Assembly: GCF_000720425.1 (NCBI RefSeq)
Contig: NZ_JOAJ01000003.1
Coordinates: 186,001-250,000, forward strand
Direction: 5' to 3'
Origin: Nocardia rhamnosiphila NBRC 108938
GTDB taxonomy: Bacteria > Actinomycetota > Actinomycetes > Mycobacteriales > Mycobacteriaceae
DNA length: 64,000 nt
Below the pieces are notes generated by a model. It worked only from the letters and a program-made list of their open reading frames with translations, searched no databases and was not told where the DNA came from. Positions 19,257-30,173 of this stretch are shown here, one piece after another (position 1 is the first letter of the stretch; each line of letters starts with the position of its first letter). The translations under genes and the position numbers were made by a program.

Positions 19257-21209
19257 ATGCGCCCGATACAACGGATTCGGTACGCGCTGACGGTGACGGC
19301 GCTGCTCGTGGCAGGCTCGCTCAGCGGATGCTCCGACGATACCGGGGCCGCGGGCCCCTGTACCCCGGCACCGAACGGCACCCCGGTGACCGCCGCGCCG
19401 GCCCCCGGTTCGGCGGCCCCCACCTCGCGCGACCTGGCGACCAACCCGGAGATCGCGTCGGGCTACCGCAGCGAGATGACCGCCGTCCGCACCAGCGGCT
19501 ACGCCGTATCCACCGCGAACTCCCACGCGACGCGCGCGGCCTGCGAGGTGCTCCGGGCCGGCGGCACCGCGGCGGATGCGCTGATCACCGCGCAGACCGT
19601 GCTGGGGCTCACCGAGCCGCAGGCGTCGGGCCTGGGCGGTGGCGCGTTCCTGCTCTACTACGACGCGGAACACGAGACGCTGGATGCCTACGACGGCCGG
19701 GAGACCGCACCGGCCGAAGCGACCGAGAACTACCTGCGCTGGATCAGCGATACCGACCGCAGCGAACCGAAACCGGACACCCGCGCCAGCGGGCGCTCGA
19801 TCGGGGTGCCGGGGGTGGTCCGGATGCTCGAGCTGGCGCATACCGAGCACGGCCATATTCCGTGGCGGGAACTGTTCGATCCCGCCGTGGCGATGGCGGA
19901 CCAGGGGTTCGAGATCAGTCCCCGGCTGGCCGGGCAGATCGCGGACTCCGCGGCCGAGCTGGCCCGGGACCCGGCGGCGGCCGAGTACTTCCTGAATCCG
20001 GACAGGTCTCCCAAGGCGGCGGGCACGGTCCTCACCAATCCGGCCCTGTCGAAGACCCTCACCACGGTGGCCACCGAGGGCGCGGAGGGCTTCTACACCG
20101 GGCCGATCGCCGAGGACATCGTCGCCGCGGCCGCCTCACGGGCCGGCGGGCGCACCCCGGGTCTGCTGGAGGCCGCGGACCTCGACTCCTACCGCGCGGT
20201 GAAACGCACCCCGTTGTGCACCGGCTACCGCGCGCACGAGATCTGCGGGATGCCGGGGCCGTCCTCCGGCGGTATCACGGTGGCGGCCACGCTCGGCATC
20301 CTGGCGAACTTCGATCTTCCGGCCATGCCGCCGCAGAATGTCGACCGTAACGGCGGTGTCCCGCAGGCCGAGGCCGTGCACCTCATCGCCGAGGCCGAAC
20401 GACTCGCCTACGCCGACCGGGACAAATTCGTCGCCGATCCCGATTACGTTCCGCTGCCGGGCAATTCACCGGAGACGCTGGTGAACCCCGAGTACCTGGA
20501 CACACGCGCCGAGCTCATCGACCCACGCCGGAGCATGGGCACCGCGCAGCCCGGTGATTTCGGGGCCGCGCCGGTGGGTATCGGCCCCCAGCAGCCCGAA
20601 CACGGCACCAGCCATATCTCGGTGGTCGATTCCTACGGCAATGCCGCGGCCATGACCACCACCGTGGAATCGGCCTTCGGTTCCTTCCATATGGTCGACG
20701 GATTTCTGCTGAACAACCAGCTCACCGATTTCGCGACCGATCCGCTCGGCGCCGACGGGAAGCCGGTCGCCAACCGGATCGAGCCGGGAAAACGGCCGCG
20801 CAGCTCCATGAGCCCGACCCTGGTGTTCGAGCAGGGCAACGACTCCGAGCGGGGCGCGCTCACCCATGTGGTCGGCTCGCCGGGTGGCTCGGTCATCATC
20901 CAGTTCGTGGTGAAAACCCTTGTCGGCATGCTGGATTGGGGCCTGGATCCGCAGCAGGCGGTCTCCGCGCCGGCCATCGGCGCCGCGAATACGCCCGTCA
21001 CGAATGTGGGCGGTGAGCATCCGGCGATCGAGGCGCGCGACGACGGCGTCCACGACCCCCTCGTCACCCGGCTGCGCGAACGGGGCCATCGGGTGTCGGT
21101 GGCCCCGCAGACCAGCGGGCTCAGTGTGCTCGGCCGCGACGGTGACAACAGCTGGATCGGCGGAGCCGACCCCCGGCGCGAAGGCGAGGTCCTCGGCGAT
21201 ACGCGATGA
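19257..21209 (+). CDS. ggt: Gamma-glutamyltransferase, lipoprotein form
   Basis: A 650-residue exported N-terminal-nucleophile hydrolase. The signal peptide ends with lipobox LSGC near residue 25, so it is lipid-anchored outside the membrane. The large-subunit fold appears in ASGLGGGAFLLYY. The autoprocessing and catalytic Thr is Thr451 in EHGTSHISVVD, and the small subunit continues with GSPGGSVIIQFV. It cleaves gamma-glutamyl peptides such as glutathione or related thiols outside the cell. It is divergent from uvrC with 217 nt between. A 13-bp perfect hairpin follows. Confidence 0.95.
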   Translation: MRPIQRIRYALTVTALLVAGSLSGCSDDTGAAGPCTPAPNGTPVTAAPAPGSAAPTSRDLATNPEIASGYRSEMTAVRTSGYAVSTANSHATRAACEVLRAGGTAADALITAQTVLGLTEPQASGLGGGAFLLYYDAEHETLDAYDGRETAPAEATENYLRWISDTDRSEPKPDTRASGRSIGVPGVVRMLELAHTEHGHIPWRELFDPAVAMADQGFEISPRLAGQIADSAAELARDPAAAEYFLNPDRSPKAAGTVLTNPALSKTLTTVATEGAEGFYTGPIAEDIVAAAASRAGGRTPGLLEAADLDSYRAVKRTPLCTGYRAHEICGMPGPSSGGITVAATLGILANFDLPAMPPQNVDRNGGVPQAEAVHLIAEAERLAYADRDKFVADPDYVPLPGNSPETLVNPEYLDTRAELIDPRRSMGTAQPGDFGAAPVGIGPQQPEHGTSHISVVDSYGNAAAMTTTVESAFGSFHMVDGFLLNNQLTDFATDPLGADGKPVANRIEPGKRPRSSMSPTLVFEQGNDSERGALTHVVGSPGGSVIIQFVVKTLVGMLDWGLDPQQAVSAPAIGAANTPVTNVGGEHPAIEARDDGVHDPLVTRLRERGHRVSVAPQTSGLSVLGRDGDNSWIGGADPRREGEVLGDTR

Positions 21210-21224
21210 ACCACGCCGCGCCCT

Positions 21225-21253
21225 GGCGGCTCACCCGCGGCGGGTGAGCCGCC
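21225..21253 (+). terminator. Terminator after ggt
   Basis: GGCGGCTCACCCG (21225-21237) and CGGGTGAGCCGCC (21241-21253) form a perfect 13-bp stem with a 3-nt loop, 15 nt after the ggt stop. It lies 28 nt before the next plus-strand start, so that gene is probably transcribed separately. Confidence 0.85.
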
Positions 21254-21281
21254 GAGCGGTATCCGGTGGTCCCCTGGAGTC

Positions 21282-22628
21282 ATGCCGAGCACCGATGCCG
21301 CCGGGCTGTCCCGGGCCGAACTCGCCACCCTGGCGGCCGACGCGTTCGTCTACGGTTTCCCGCTCGTCTACGACCTCCGGCAGATCGCGCGGTTCACCGG
21401 AGAAGGAATAGGTGGCCTGCCGCCGACACCGCTCAACGTCTTCGGCCATGCCACCACACTGGCCGGGCCGCAGGACACCTTCGTCTCCATCAACAACGAC
21501 ACCGTCTATTCGATCGCGAACGTCTCCACCGCGGCCGGCCCGGTGCGCTTGGACGTACCGGATACGGCGGGCCGCTACTACGTCCTGCAGTTCGTCGACG
21601 CCTGGACGAACAACTTCGCCTATATCGGCCATCGCGCCACCGGCACTCTCCCGGGGGCCTACCTGCTGGTCGCGCCGGGCTGGGACGGTATGCCCCCGGA
21701 AGGCGTCACCGTCATCGAGTTCCCGACCACGGTCGCCACCATCGTGGGCCGGTGGGCCGTGGACGGGGAGTCCGATCTACCGGCGGTGCGCGCTCTCCAG
21801 AACGCCCTGCGCCTCGTACCGACCGCGTCGGCCCCGGACCTGCCCGCCCCCGCGCGGGGGGTCCCGGAGGACCTGCGTTTCTTCGAAGAGCTCCGCGTCG
21901 GTATCCGGGCCTTCCCGCCCGCCGACCGAGACCGCCGCTATCAGCGGCGTTACCAGCCGCTGGGGCTACTGGACACCGATACGCCCTACACCGATCTCGA
22001 CCCGGAACGGGCGTCGGCACTGCGGGAGGGCCTCGCGGCCGGCAAGGAACGCCTCGAGACGGCGGCCACCCACAGCAGCGCGCCCCGGCAGAACGGCTGG
22101 AATCTGACCTATCACATCTTCGACTATAATCTGGATTTCTTCGGCGTCGGCGCCCTCGACGATCCGCACTGGAAACTTCCCGACGACCCGGACCGCTATC
22201 TGTTGCGCGCGGGTGCGGCCCGCGCCGGGCTCTGGGGCAACCACGGCTACGAGGCCGCCTACGCGTTGGCCTTCACCGATGGCGAGGACCGGCCGCTGCA
22301 CGGCTCCCACCGCTACGAGGTGCGCTTCGCCGAGCCTCCACCCTGCGGGGCATTCTGGTCGTTGACCATGTACGACACCCCGGATTTCTTCCTGGTCGCG
22401 AACCCGATCGGGCGCTACTCGCTGGGTGACCGGACGCCCGGTCTGCGGACGGTGGACGGATCGCTGACCGTGGTGGTGCAGCACGACGAACCCACCGATC
22501 CGCAGCGGCGGGCCAACTGGCTACCCGCTCCGGCCGGCCCGTTCCGGCCGATGCTGCGTATCTACGAACCGCGCGACGCCGTTTTCGACGGCAGCTACCA
22601 GCTACCGCCGATCGTGCGGGTGGAGTAG
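21282..22628 (+). CDS. DUF1254/DUF1214 domain protein
   Basis: A 448-residue protein with an N-terminal DUF1254 domain (FVYGFPLVYDLRQ, PLNVFGHATTL, VSINNDTVYS) and a C-terminal DUF1214 domain (LTMYDTPDFFLVANPIGRYSLGDRT). It has no signal peptide, unlike many exported members. These proteins are beta-rich and widely distributed; no biochemical role is firmly established, though the family includes neighbours of degradation pathways. ATG 21282 lies just after the ggt terminator; the ribosome-binding site may be TGGAG (21275-21279). It converges with the PH-domain gene. Confidence 0.87.
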   Translation: MPSTDAAGLSRAELATLAADAFVYGFPLVYDLRQIARFTGEGIGGLPPTPLNVFGHATTLAGPQDTFVSINNDTVYSIANVSTAAGPVRLDVPDTAGRYYVLQFVDAWTNNFAYIGHRATGTLPGAYLLVAPGWDGMPPEGVTVIEFPTTVATIVGRWAVDGESDLPAVRALQNALRLVPTASAPDLPAPARGVPEDLRFFEELRVGIRAFPPADRDRRYQRRYQPLGLLDTDTPYTDLDPERASALREGLAAGKERLETAATHSSAPRQNGWNLTYHIFDYNLDFFGVGALDDPHWKLPDDPDRYLLRAGAARAGLWGNHGYEAAYALAFTDGEDRPLHGSHRYEVRFAEPPPCGAFWSLTMYDTPDFFLVANPIGRYSLGDRTPGLRTVDGSLTVVVQHDEPTDPQRRANWLPAPAGPFRPMLRIYEPRDAVFDGSYQLPPIVRVE

Positions 22629-22711
22629 TCGGCCGGGCCGGCGAGACCCGCAGCGGCCGGAACGCAACAGGACGATACGGCTCGCCCCGGAAAGCCGGGC
22701 ACCGGGTCCGA

Positions 22712-23212
22712 TCAGTCCGGCGGGGCGTACTTGACACCGAGGTCGCGGAGCCGGTCCAGTGCCGCCGCGGCGTGCTCACCGTCGTTGGATCGCACCGCCA
22801 GCATCGGGACGTAATCGTCGTTCACCAGTTCGAGCCGAGCCCACGCCTTACGGTCCGGGAACGTCACCCCGCGGATATGCTTCCATTCGAACTCGTTGTC
22901 CCCGAGCACATTCCGGACCACGACCCCGCGCCGGCCGGCCCGCACGCGCGGGCGGGTGAGCAGTAGGACGGCCGCCGCACCGAAGATCCCGATACACGCC
23001 ATCGCGAACTGATCGACCACTCGGAAGTTGACCCCGGTGTAGTCGGTTCGCAAGAAGATCCCGAACAGTACGAAGGCCACCACCAGGAGCACCGCGACGA
23101 TCACCGCCGTGCGACGCGACTTCCGCGGGCGTACCTCCAGCTCCCATTCGGGAGAGCCCCCCGAGTCACCGCCGGAGGCCTGCCCCCGGCGCCAGATCCG
23201 TACGACCGGCAC
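22712..23212 (-). CDS. PH-domain membrane protein (Rv1417-like)
   Basis: A 166-residue protein with a charged N-terminus, two membrane helices (about residues 37-52 and 68-87) and a C-terminal bacterial PH-like domain (RRGVVVRNVLGDNEFEWKHI, YVPMLAVRSND). It lies 3 nt downstream of ribH, as does Rv1417 in mycobacteria, and is therefore probably co-expressed with riboflavin genes. Its role is unknown; the conserved pairing suggests membrane-linked flavin or envelope function, but that is inference. Confidence 0.87.
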   Translation of the reverse strand: MPVVRIWRRGQASGGDSGGSPEWELEVRPRKSRRTAVIVAVLLVVAFVLFGIFLRTDYTGVNFRVVDQFAMACIGIFGAAAVLLLTRPRVRAGRRGVVVRNVLGDNEFEWKHIRGVTFPDRKAWARLELVNDDYVPMLAVRSNDGEHAAAALDRLRDLGVKYAPPD

Positions 23213-23215
23213 GGC

Positions 23216-24968
<1,753 letters not shown>

Positions 24969-25045
24969 GTCTGTAATGCTCCATCTCGATAGGTCCCGAT
25001 CACACTACTGGGTCTGTTCGGCCGGTTCGGGCGCGGCCGCAGTCA

Positions 25046-25666
25046 TCAGCCGCGCTGCTGGAGGCGCTCGACGTACTTGGCGATCACGTCGACCTCGAGA
25101 TTCACGACGGTCCCGGGGGTGGATGCGCCCAGATCGGTGAGACTCAGTGTGGTCGGGATGAGCGAGACCTCGAACCAGTCCCGGTGGCCGTCGGCGGCCG
25201 GTGTATCGGCCCGGCCCAACCCGGAGACGGTGAGCGAAATGCCGTTCACGGTGATGGAGCCCTTCTCCACCACGTATCTGGCGATCGCGTCGGGCAGCGA
25301 GATCCGGACCACTTCCCAGTTGTCCTCCGGGGTCCGGGCCAGGATGGTGCCGGTGCCGTCCACGTGCCCTTGGACGATATGACCCCCGAGCCGGCTGTTC
25401 ACCGCGGCCGCGCGCTCCAGATTGACCCGCGAACCCGGTTCCAGACCGCCGATACTCGACCGGCGCAGCGTTTCGCCCATGACATCGACGGTGAACGCGT
25501 CGTCGATCACGTCGACGACGGTCAGACAGACACCGTTGACCGCGATCGAATCTCCGTGTCCGGCATCGGAGGTGACCACTTTCCCGCGGATCGTCAGCCG
25601 CGCCGCGTCGGCGGATTGTTCGCGGGCGACGATTTCGCCCAGTTCCTCGACGATGCCCGTGAACAT
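25046..25666 (-). CDS. ribE: Riboflavin synthase alpha subunit
   Basis: A 206-residue enzyme that dismutates two lumazine molecules into riboflavin. It has the two tandem lumazine-binding domains, the first beginning MFTGIVEELGEI and containing NGVCLTVVDV near residue 45, the second containing QGHVDGTGTI near 100 and NGISLTVSGLG near 140. ATG 25666 has GGGAG nine nt upstream. It is the first gene of the ribE-ribBA-ribH-PH unit. I looked for an FMN riboswitch in its leader and saw none. Confidence 0.97.
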   Translation of the reverse strand: MFTGIVEELGEIVAREQSADAARLTIRGKVVTSDAGHGDSIAVNGVCLTVVDVIDDAFTVDVMGETLRRSSIGGLEPGSRVNLERAAAVNSRLGGHIVQGHVDGTGTILARTPEDNWEVVRISLPDAIARYVVEKGSITVNGISLTVSGLGRADTPAADGHRDWFEVSLIPTTLSLTDLGASTPGTVVNLEVDVIAKYVERLQQRG

Positions 25667-26326
25667 GTCTTCTCCCGTTCGCGTCGGTGTTCCGCATACG
25701 GAACGGCGGGAGTGGTACCGAGTATTCCCAGTTCGCCGTCCACGACCAGACTAGTTCCCACCCTCCGGCCCGGCCATGACACGGACCACCCTGCGGGAGC
25801 CCTGGTCGCGCGGCCGCGGCGCCGCGGGAGGCGATCCGGAAATTTTCCGATCGAGAGATGGTGGTCACATTCGGACCGCATTCGGCCATACCACTTCCGA
25901 CGGGCTGCGATCCGGTCCGGACCGGATTCACCCGACTCCTCTTTGCCCCACCGATACCGCATCGAAACCCGAAATGTTTCTCGATTTGCACGCTCACAGG
26001 GGCTGACGCAATATTGTGAGGTGACCGGTTCACCCACCTCGACCACCCCGCGGTGCGGCCCGGCGCAGTATTCGTACGAGGACGGCCACCGCCGCGGAAC
26101 ACCGTGCGCCACAAGCCATCACGACAACTGGATCCGCCCACAACAGCGCGGGCCGGGGAGACCCCGCACCGCCGCGGCGATCCAGCGTCTCTCGGCCCGG
26201 CGACGGTGCTGTCCGGGCACCGGATCCCCGCGGTGACCACACCCGTCGGATCCGTGCGACATCCGCCCCCCGGTGGATGCCCGCGCCCCGGCCGGGCACG
26301 CCACCACTCGAGGAAGCCGAACCGCT
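25667..26326. other. 660-nt region upstream of ribE without a convincing gene
   Basis: In mycobacteria the ribD/lprG/P55 genes lie near this position. Here neither strand has a frame with genic composition. It holds an 18-bp palindrome at 25910-25927, a small TTCCG-CATA-CGGAA repeat near 25691, and presumably the ribE promoter and that of the plus-strand gene at 26327. Confidence 0.55.
25910..25927. repeat. Perfect 18-bp palindrome
   Basis: ATCCGGTCCGGACCGGAT is its own reverse complement. It lies about 245 nt upstream of ribE. With no loop it suits a dimeric DNA-binding protein better than an RNA hairpin; the binder is unknown. Confidence 0.8.
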
Positions 26327-26788
26327 ATGACCACTTTCACCGAATCCGCCCTGGAGCGGCACTGCCGGCGGTACCGGGAGAAGGATCTGCTGCCCGCGGT
26401 GGTCGATGCCGCCTCCCGACGGATCCTGTTGCACGTGGGCGCCACCTACGGCGCCGTCACCATGCCGACCGAACTCGGTGAACAGGTGTTGTCACGACTA
26501 CGGGCGGCGGGGATCGCCGGACCCGTCTTCGCCCATCCCCGGGCCCGGCGCTGGACCTTCCTCACCGGTCCCACCCGGCACGAGGAATTCACCGCTACCG
26601 CGGCCGCCGAACTCTTCCGGCTCTACACCACCGTCGCCGGTACCGGCAGCCAGATCGTGCTGCCCTCGCCCGAGGACGAGGCCAGCGGCTACCGACTGTG
26701 GGTCGCTGGCCCCGATGTGCTGGGGACCCGGCCGCCCCAGCACGCGGTGGTCGACGGCGCCCGCGAGTGCTCTGCCGGTACCCGCTGA
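26327..26788 (+). CDS. Hypothetical 153-residue protein
   Basis: I do not recognise the family with certainty. ATG 26327 follows an AGGAAG element by about ten nt. The protein is compact and soluble, without signal or membrane helices: a charged helix (ALERHCRRYREKDLLPAVVDA), a Gly/Ala strand region with LHVGATYGAVTMPTELG, then GPVFAHPRARRWTFLTGP and QIVLPSPEDEASGYRLWVAGP. The alternation resembles small proteins paired with DNA-binding or PrimPol-like regulators in Nocardia and Streptomyces, but that is only a resemblance. It converges on the caspase gene with 91 nt between. Confidence 0.7.
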   Translation: MTTFTESALERHCRRYREKDLLPAVVDAASRRILLHVGATYGAVTMPTELGEQVLSRLRAAGIAGPVFAHPRARRWTFLTGPTRHEEFTATAAAELFRLYTTVAGTGSQIVLPSPEDEASGYRLWVAGPDVLGTRPPQHAVVDGARECSAGTR

Positions 26789-26879
26789 GCCCGGGCGGAT
26801 CGTAGCCGCGGGGACCGCGACGAGGCCCCCGCTGTCCCGCTTTTCGCACCGTCCGACGGCACCGCCTCGGCGCACCCGA

Positions 26880-28760
26880 TCATGCCGGAGGTGGCCCGGT
26901 CTCTCGTCGGTTCGGATCGGGCAACACTGCCCGGGCCGCCTCCTGCCAGTACCGGGCTTCGATCGGGTCGCCGCGCTGCTCGAGGAGCATTCCCAATACG
27001 CTCATACCCTCCGCTCGGCCGGCTTCGGCGGAGGCGCGGCACACCCGCTCGGCTTCGTCCCACCGGTCTCGCAGGATGAGCAGCTTCACCAAGGCGATCA
27101 CGCCGATATGGGCACCGGCCCTGACTCCTCGCCGATACCAGTCCTCGGCTTCCGCGAGGTCACCGGCCGCCTCCCGGATCTTGCCGATTTCAACCATGGC
27201 AAGTCCATTACCCTCGCGGGCCGCCGACCGGAACCACCGCTCGGCCGCAGCCGTATCGCCTGCCTCCATGAGCTCGTTCCCGAGCCGGACCATCCCATCG
27301 GTGCTGCCCGCCGCCGCGGCTTCACCGAACCACCGGATCCCCGCCGCCCGCTCGTTTCGCGCCAGGTGCCGGATACCGAGATTTGTCATCGCGTCGGGTT
27401 CACCGGCCGCGGCCGCCTTCCGCAGCCATGCGTCGGCCTCGATCGTCGCCCCCTGTTCGGCGGCCATCATGCCCAAGCAGGTCCAACCGGCCGCGTCACC
27501 CGCGTCCACCGCTCGCCGGTACCACGACACGGCCTGGCCCGGCTCCCCGCGGCGCTCGAGCAGGCCACCCATCCTGATCATGGAACGCGTCCGGCCCGCA
27601 TCGACCGCCGCGCGGTACCAGCGCTCGGCCGCGCCGGTGTCGCCACGCCTCTCCAGCACCTCGCCCAGGAGTTCGGCCGCCCGCGGTTGTCCTGCCTCGG
27701 CCGCCTTTCGATACCACGATTCGGCTTCGTCGAAGGCACCCCGGTTGTGGAGGAATGTCCCGAGGAGGGTCATCCCGTCGGGCAGTCCCGTGCCGGCCGC
27801 TTCGCGGTACCAGCGTTCGGCCCGCGTATCGTTTTCACGTTCCTGGTGGTGTGCGCCCAGCAGGAGCATCACATCGGTATTGCCGGCCGATATCGCTCGC
27901 CGGTAGAGCTGTCCGGCCGCCTCCGGGTGACCTTCCGCTTCGAGCCGGCTTCCCAGCCCGTACACCTGGGCCGGATCGGCGAGGTCGACCGGTTCGTTCC
28001 CGGCACCGGCCGCGCGCCAGGATGCGTTGCGTACCAAGGGCAGCCGGCCGATGGTATCGCTGCCGCTCATCCTCGGTTCCGGGAGACCGGCACTGCGCAA
28101 CCGGTACAGCAGCTGCTCGTGCAGCGTGGTGATATCGACCAGCTCCGGGCCGTCTGCCACGCCACACCTCAGGACATCGACGAGTTGACCGGTGTACGCG
28201 GTGAAAACCTCGCCCGCCGGTGCTTTCGCCATCTCGTTGCTCTTCGTGGCGGTCAGCACACAGGTGCCCCGGATATCGAGTTGCCCGGCCACCTGCGCGG
28301 CACTCCCGGCCATGGTCCCGTGGGCCTGCCCGCTGAAACAGCAGTCGAGCACCACGACCTTGTTGCGCGCACTGGAGTGCAGCATGGCCCGTCGCAGATC
28401 GTCGTAGGCGAGCGAGGTGAAATGCGGCTTGCCTTCCAACGCGTGTGAGGTGGCCAGATAGAGGCGGCCGTCGAAGTAGGAGTCGATGAGTCCGTGCCCC
28501 GCGAAGTAGACCAGGAACATATCGGTCGCTCGGCCGGCGACGTCTTCGACTCGCAGCGCCAACTCCTGGGCGTTCACCGGGTCCCGGATGACCACGCAGT
28601 GGTCGTCGGGGAGGCCGGCGAGCAGCGGATCGGTGAGGATCTCGTGGAGCGCGTCGAGGTTGTTCGGCACGGCGGGCAGGTCATCGAGACCGTCGTCCCG
28701 GGGATAGGTACCGACCCCGATGAGGCAGGCCCAGCTCCGGGCCGGATCCGGCATCACCAT
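26880..28760 (-). CDS. Caspase-like (C14) peptidase with Sel1/TPR repeats
   Basis: A 626-residue two-part protein. Residues 1-230 form a caspase-type peptidase: start ARSWACLIGVGTYP, catalytic His89 in YFAGHG and catalytic Cys141 in VVLDCCFSG, with a glycine-rich 'GHG' context typical of bacterial metacaspase-like effectors. Residues 265-615 contain about ten Sel1/TPR-like repeats of 34-36 residues, each with a motif such as WYRKAAEAG, forming a superhelix for protein recognition. The ATG at 28760 overlaps the TGA of the upstream EACC1 gene by 1 nt and has GGGGGAG at a 5-nt spacing. The coupling says both proteins act together. The likely role is a protease effector sensing a partner through its repeats; target and trigger are unknown. 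Confidence 0.85.
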   Translation of the reverse strand: MVMPDPARSWACLIGVGTYPRDDGLDDLPAVPNNLDALHEILTDPLLAGLPDDHCVVIRDPVNAQELALRVEDVAGRATDMFLVYFAGHGLIDSYFDGRLYLATSHALEGKPHFTSLAYDDLRRAMLHSSARNKVVVLDCCFSGQAHGTMAGSAAQVAGQLDIRGTCVLTATKSNEMAKAPAGEVFTAYTGQLVDVLRCGVADGPELVDITTLHEQLLYRLRSAGLPEPRMSGSDTIGRLPLVRNASWRAAGAGNEPVDLADPAQVYGLGSRLEAEGHPEAAGQLYRRAISAGNTDVMLLLGAHHQERENDTRAERWYREAAGTGLPDGMTLLGTFLHNRGAFDEAESWYRKAAEAGQPRAAELLGEVLERRGDTGAAERWYRAAVDAGRTRSMIRMGGLLERRGEPGQAVSWYRRAVDAGDAAGWTCLGMMAAEQGATIEADAWLRKAAAAGEPDAMTNLGIRHLARNERAAGIRWFGEAAAAGSTDGMVRLGNELMEAGDTAAAERWFRSAAREGNGLAMVEIGKIREAAGDLAEAEDWYRRGVRAGAHIGVIALVKLLILRDRWDEAERVCRASAEAGRAEGMSVLGMLLEQRGDPIEARYWQEAARAVLPDPNRRETGPPPA

Positions 28761-29104
28761 CACAACTCCCCCGTTGCCTCCCGCAGTATCTCGACCACCG
28801 CGCGCGGATCTCCGAGCCGCTGCATGTCCAGCTGGACGGTCCCCTTCTGCCCGCGAATCGTGATCTTCACATCGGAGGTGCGGTGACGTATCCAGACACT
28901 CAGCGATCTGGCCAGCACTACACCGGTCCCGGAGCCCAGCACCAATACCAGCGCGTCACTCAGTCCCCCCATATCCTCGGGGCCGGGCGTCGCCGGTACG
29001 AATACCGGATTCGGTAGGTCCTCTTCCCGCTGCAGCCACCGGAACAAGGACCGGACCTCGGCAGCGGAGTCGGACGCGGCCGACACACTGATGGAAAGGT
29101 CCAC
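28760..29104 (-). CDS. Effector-associated constant component (EACC1-like)
   Basis: A 114-residue protein. A short beta-rich N-terminus (DLSISVSAASDSAAEVRSLF) is followed by a Pro/Gly linker, one hydrophobic helix (SDALVLVLGSGTGVVLARSL, about 52-72), and a positively charged C-terminal domain (VWIRHRTSDVKITIRGQKG). This matches the small membrane-linked EACC1 family that computational studies found beside many different actinobacterial effector genes. The GTG at 29104 has AGGGGA upstream. It is translationally coupled to the caspase gene, so it probably anchors or restrains that effector. Confidence 0.75.
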   Translation of the reverse strand: MDLSISVSAASDSAAEVRSLFRWLQREEDLPNPVFVPATPGPEDMGGLSDALVLVLGSGTGVVLARSLSVWIRHRTSDVKITIRGQKGTVQLDMQRLGDPRAVVEILREATGEL

Positions 29105-29264
29105 GGAATCCCCTGTTACAGACACGAATTCGATCCTACGGGTCGATATCACGGATCCGAGGGTTTCCGGACCGATCCGTTGTTCCTGCTGGTCGGGCGG
29201 AAGGTGCGGTGCGGACGTACCGACGCCGCTACGAACCGGTGTGCCACGATGCCGCCCACGGACT

Positions 29265-29978
29265 TCAGTGGGTGAGGTGATGCGCCGACCAGCTCGATTC
29301 GGCCTGCCGGCGCAGTTTCTCCACGGTCGCGCCGGGATCCTCGGTGTTGTACACCGCCGAACCCGCCACGAAGCAGTCGATACCGGCCGCCGCGGCCTGC
29401 TCGATGGTGTCGGCGTTGATCCCGCCGTCGATCTCCACCACCAGGCGCAGCTCCCCCGCATCGACCAGACGCCGCACGATCCGGGCCTTCTCCAGCACCT
29501 CCGGAATGAAGGACTGCCCGCCGAACCCGGGCTCGACACTCATCACCAGCAGCGTGTCGAAATCGCGCAGGATCTCCAGGTACGGCTCGATGGGGGTGTT
29601 CGGCTTCACCGACAGCCCCGCTTTGGCGCCGGCGGCCCGGATGTTACGGGCCACGGCCACCGGATTCTCGGTCGCCTCGGCATGGAAGGTCACGTTGTAG
29701 GCACCCGCCTCCGCGTACGGCGGCGCCCACCGGGCCGGATCCTCGATCATCAGATGGCAGTCCAGCGGAATATCGGTGGCCTTCAGCAGGCTCTGCACCA
29801 CCGGCAGCCCCAGGGTCAGATTCGGGACGAAATGCGCGTCCATCACATCGACGTGCAACCAGTCGGCGGTCGATACCGCATCGGCCTCGTCGGCCAGCCG
29901 GGCGAAATCGGCGGACAGAATCGACGGGGCGATCATCGGGACCGTAGGACGGGTGAACGTGGGCTCGGACGCAGTCAC
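29265..29978 (-). CDS. rpe: Ribulose-phosphate 3-epimerase
   Basis: A 237-residue TIM-barrel enzyme of the pentose phosphate pathway. [10 protein letters not shown] lies near residue 15; [16 protein letters not shown] (metal-binding His, catalytic Asp) near 45; CHLMIEDP near 80; SVEPGFGGQ near 150; and VEIDGGI with the second catalytic Asp near 185. GTG 29978 gives a 14-residue leader before the family start; ATG 29936 is an alternative. In related genomes rpe follows rsmB; here about 4.3 kb with a sigma-factor pair and an oxidoreductase separates them. Confidence 0.96.
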   Translation of the reverse strand: MTASEPTFTRPTVPMIAPSILSADFARLADEADAVSTADWLHVDVMDAHFVPNLTLGLPVVQSLLKATDIPLDCHLMIEDPARWAPPYAEAGAYNVTFHAEATENPVAVARNIRAAGAKAGLSVKPNTPIEPYLEILRDFDTLLVMSVEPGFGGQSFIPEVLEKARIVRRLVDAGELRLVVEIDGGINADTIEQAAAAGIDCFVAGSAVYNTEDPGATVEKLRRQAESSWSAHHLTH

Positions 29979-30173
29979 AGCGGGAGTGTATGGCGGCGCC
30001 CGTGGCGGCGCGGGCCCGGGGGGCAGGGTTCGCCGGTGGCGCCTCCGGCCGGGCGTGGCCGCCGGCCATCGGGACAGACCCGCGGCACCGCGGACCCGGT
30101 TTCCCGGCCGGATTCCGTCTGCGGGCGTGCCCCGCTCCCCTCTTTGTGACGATGCGCCCATACACTCGGCTGC

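Noticed and set aside
25667-26000. FMN riboswitch upstream of ribE
   Set aside because: I could not find the conserved FMN-aptamer core segments on the ribE strand.
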